From: Melampsora larici-populina 98AG31
Taxonomy: Eukaryota > Basidiomycota > Pucciniomycetes > Pucciniales > Melampsoraceae
Direction: 5' to 3'
Length of the DNA: 64,000 nucleotides
NCBI RefSeq assembly: GCF_000204055.1
Contig: NW_006768823.1
Coordinates: 392,429-456,428 of the forward strand
Shown here: piece by piece, positions 61,401 through 64,000 of the stretch
Layout: each line of letters opens with the position of its first letter
Numbering within the stretch: the first letter of the stretch is position 1
Translations under genes and position numbers: made by a program
Notes under the pieces: generated by a model
The model's database searches: none
What the model saw: the letters and a program-made list of their open reading frames with translations, nothing else
Told to the model about the DNA's origin: nothing

Positions 61401-62214
61401 CGTCAGTTCCGTTTCATTCTTATAAAAAAAGAGCGGCAATTCTTCGAATATTCCGCAAACGGAGTAGATGAGTGAATCTACGTGCAAAATGTTCTTTTCT
61501 TCTGATCTGTACCTCTTTCTTTTTCTTTTGTTGGTGACATTGGTATTCAATCTGTGCCTTTGATTGTATCCTTTGTGACTTTCCTCATGTTCTCTCTTTG
61601 GCACATCAATCCGATCGGACTTTGAATCACTCAGTCGGGGCGTGGTTGACAAGTACAAGCTACGGATGAAGAAATTCAACGACCCTTCGACATCAGCCAA
61701 CATCACCTCACCTTCTCAGCCCTCTTTGATCAGGCACTCTAGCTCTTCAATCCACCAGTCACACCAGGATCCCACTGACTCCGACAATGCGGCAACCCCT
61801 CAAACTAAACCTCAAAGCCGTCGCCGCTTCGGTATGAAACGACAAACTTCCGATCGCCAACGGACACTTCCCCCCATAGGTGGTGGATTGCTGGAGTCGA
61901 TGAGTCGACCGAATTTCCTTTCCAAAGGTCGAAGTATGAGTAATACTGCAGAGCATGCCCGGACGGCACAAACTGAGAACTCGGGCAGGAGGCGGTTAAA
62001 CCTCAATGGTTTCTTATCATCATATCATTTAGGTAGCAGCAGCCACAAACCAGCAGGCGCAAACACTATGTCAGAATCTAGGACAGCCAGTGTATTGAGT
62101 CGGTCGACAAGCGTCAACAAGCGTGGGGAGACTTCAACTCTCACATCCCGACCACCATCCAGTAATAACAATAGCTTGGGTAGTGCGTCTAACAATCGGT
62201 GGACTCGATATTGA
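58448..62214 (+). CDS. AGC-family serine/threonine protein kinase
   Basis: Six exons (58448-59878, 59950-60326, 60400-60541, 60606-60688, 60754-61401, 61635-62214) keep frame to 1086 residues. The N-terminal 390 residues are Ser/Pro rich, probably disordered. The kinase domain starts at about 394: glycine loop LGKGCAGKV, catalytic Lys in YAMKSIRK, YRDLKPEN loop, DFGLS, PDK1-type activation site TFCGTAEYLAPE, and DWWSFGTMLYEML. The AGC tail follows (DTQNFDETF) with a hydrophobic motif FDGYSF near residue 765 carrying a phosphorylatable Ser. A long Ser/Arg-rich C-terminus ends the protein. It resembles S6K/Psk1/Ypk-type kinases, but I cannot assign a subfamily. The open frame extends 5' of the ATG to about 58276, so an upstream exon is possible. 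Retention of the 233-nt last intron would give a form ending at 61471. Confidence 0.9.
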
Positions 62215-64000
62215 CGCACGTTACATGTCACCTCTATCTATTTGTGACTTTTTCACTGGCGTACACCAATCGTTCACCATCTGGAAGAACTTTTCTTCGT
62301 CTCATCATCGACATCAAATTGCTATTTGAAGATTTGAAAGCCCTTTTTATTTTGATGTCGTTCATTTATTCCTTTCACCACTTCGTTTGTACCTCATGAA
62401 TAGTTAGGTACTCTCTTTCTTATGAATCCTCCTCTCATCAATATCAATAAACATTATTCTCGTTTAGTCTTTTCATAATTTTCTACTTATACCTTGTGAA
62501 GAGATAATACATCTTCCTCAAGGAGTTGACTCATTTACACAGGGTTCTTTGTTTTCTTCTCTCTTTTGCTCTTCCTTCTTTTGGAGACCGTTTCTTTTCA
62601 TAAATGTTCCTTACTCGTTTCTCAATCTTCTCATTTGCTTATCTGAACTTTCATTTTGTCCTCCTTTCCTTCCCTCTCGTTTACACTTTATCAAGATCCT
62701 TAATTGTATTTCTTGAATACACTGTGTTCTGAATTAACTGTTTTTTATTATTGCATGTTTTCTTTTTTTTTAAATTTGTTTGAGGTTTTTACTTATGGGT
62801 TTTGCAAGAATTGTGTTTTTGAAAGTAAAATGTCGGTGCTATAGCTTGAATCATAATACCTGCTCCGAAACCCTTTGTGTAATCCCTGTTAGTATATTGG
62901 CTAGAATGACTGCCTTTCAGACCGTGGGCAAAAGCCCGTTGCAACATGGGTTCACTGGGAATTATCTTGTGTCACTTTTACAAAAGTTGGGTCATGTCAC
63001 AGGAGTGTCAAATTTCAAAGTGTATGGTGTCACTTTTAAAGAAGTAACATCAAACTCAACTGAAGTGATACCATGTCACTCTCATTATACATTTTCAAAA
63101 TAGATGGCTCTTGTGACATGGCCTCACTATTCCAAAGCCATTTCCCACTCAAATCATTCAATCTTCCATGTACTTCCATCTGTTAAAAATGGTCAATCAT
63201 ATGTTAGTGTCAATAAAGAAGAACAGTTTTTAGAGCATGATCCAATTACTTGATTATGTTCTCTATGTCTAGTAATTCAATCAAACATATTTAATTCAAA
63301 TCATGAAACATTATCCAATTTTTTGATTTCTTCCTCAATCAAAACCATGAATAATCTTTAATGATTTGATTCATAAACTTCAAATTTAAAATTATGACTA
63401 TTTGTTGTTCTCATTTCAATTCAGCAGGTTCTAGTGCTTGTTTCCATGCTTCTGGCTTGATTGGATTATTGATATGGGATGTTTAATTTTTTCGGGTTCA
63501 AACCTTCAGACTCCTTTTATTAATTGAATTTGGGTTGGTGAGGGTTGTTAAGCTTGAGCTTTCATGGATGAAAATTTGGACAGGTGAAAAAATGAGTGGT
63601 GAGTATGCGTGTGGCAAAGCTGGTACTCTATGGGTTGCTGAAGGTCTGGCACTTGGAGCTACAAGCCCTGTGTGCAGCAGATGAGAACCAGTCTGTCTGG
63701 CTACAAGGATATGGAAAATACATGTATGTTGATACATGGGTCTGTAATAACCTCAGAATTCTCACAGACAGTCAGGAATCCCAATTATCCCACAAGAACC
63801 TTGATGCTGCAACTTGTGACAAGAAACAACACTGACTTGGGGATGCAACCAATACTGCAACTGCTATGCACTGAACAAGATTTCAGCCTGTTTTAGGTGC
63901 AGAGCAGAAATCTCAACACAATGTCATGAGCAAAAGACCGTTTGGCACAGCTTAAGCACTATGTTAAAGATGCCAAAAAATGGCTCTGAGGTCCTCTTGT
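62215..64000. other. Kinase 3' region and spacer, no gene seen
   Basis: The first few hundred bases are pyrimidine- and T-rich and would include the kinase 3' untranslated region. Beyond about 62.8 kb there are only short frames without domains. No repeat boundaries could be fixed. Confidence 0.45.

Noticed and set aside
63498..63896. Frames of 74-79 residues near the window end
   Set aside because: No domain, splice signals or codon pattern, and they overlap in both strands. Treated as chance.

Overview
This window looks like nuclear DNA of a basidiomycete fungus, most likely a rust (Pucciniales). The protein-coding genes are eukaryotic and cut by many short GT-AG introns (mostly 50-110 nt). 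The spacers are AT-rich. The mobile DNA (a DIRS-type tyrosine-recombinase retroelement, a KDZ-family DNA transposon, a hAT element and many MITEs) fits a large, repeat-rich rust genome. The genus cannot be fixed from sequence alone. No tRNA, rRNA, CRISPR array or prokaryotic operon was seen.

Layout. 0.5-4.2 kb: a divergent pair, ERCC1/RAD10 (minus strand) and a NUP50-like nucleoporin (plus strand). 5.4-11.2 kb: a decayed DIRS-like retroelement (gag, RT/RNase H, tyrosine recombinase) with a 337-bp MITE inside its recombinase gene. 12.9-31.9 kb: a gene-dense conserved block. It holds an uncharacterised charged nuclear-type protein, a 2105-residue TAF2 ending in three bromodomains, a PEX30-type peroxin with a DysF domain, and tuberin (TSC2), divergent from the peroxin. 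32-39.9 kb: mostly non-coding, with one MITE, a single-exon gene for a putative secreted protein and a decayed gene. 39.98-47.84 kb: a 7.86-kb element with 20-bp terminal inverted repeats and flanking TA, containing a KDZ-type transposase gene (minus) convergent with cargo on the plus strand: a Cys-rich protein and an alpha-kinase-like protein. 48.4-56.9 kb: a hAT pseudo-element and a dense set of MITEs and fold-backs. 57.3-62.2 kb: a small unrecognised gene and a 1086-residue AGC-type protein kinase. The last 1.8 kb holds nothing I can support.

I followed most conserved genes exon by exon. TAF2 (11 exons), TSC2 (4), the peroxin (6), ERCC1 (4), the AGC kinase (6) and the alpha-kinase (4) stay in frame through every proposed GT-AG junction, which is strong support for them. 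NUP50 follows through 7 exons except for a two-base excess in exon 1 that breaks its conserved N-terminus.

The most interesting object is the 7.86-kb KDZ-type element with alpha-kinase cargo. In basidiomycetes KDZ elements are known for carrying TET/JBP dioxygenases. Here I find no such gene, but an alpha-kinase-like protein whose catalytic motif is altered. This suggests a route by which such kinases spread. The second most interesting is the fusion of TAF2 to three bromodomains.
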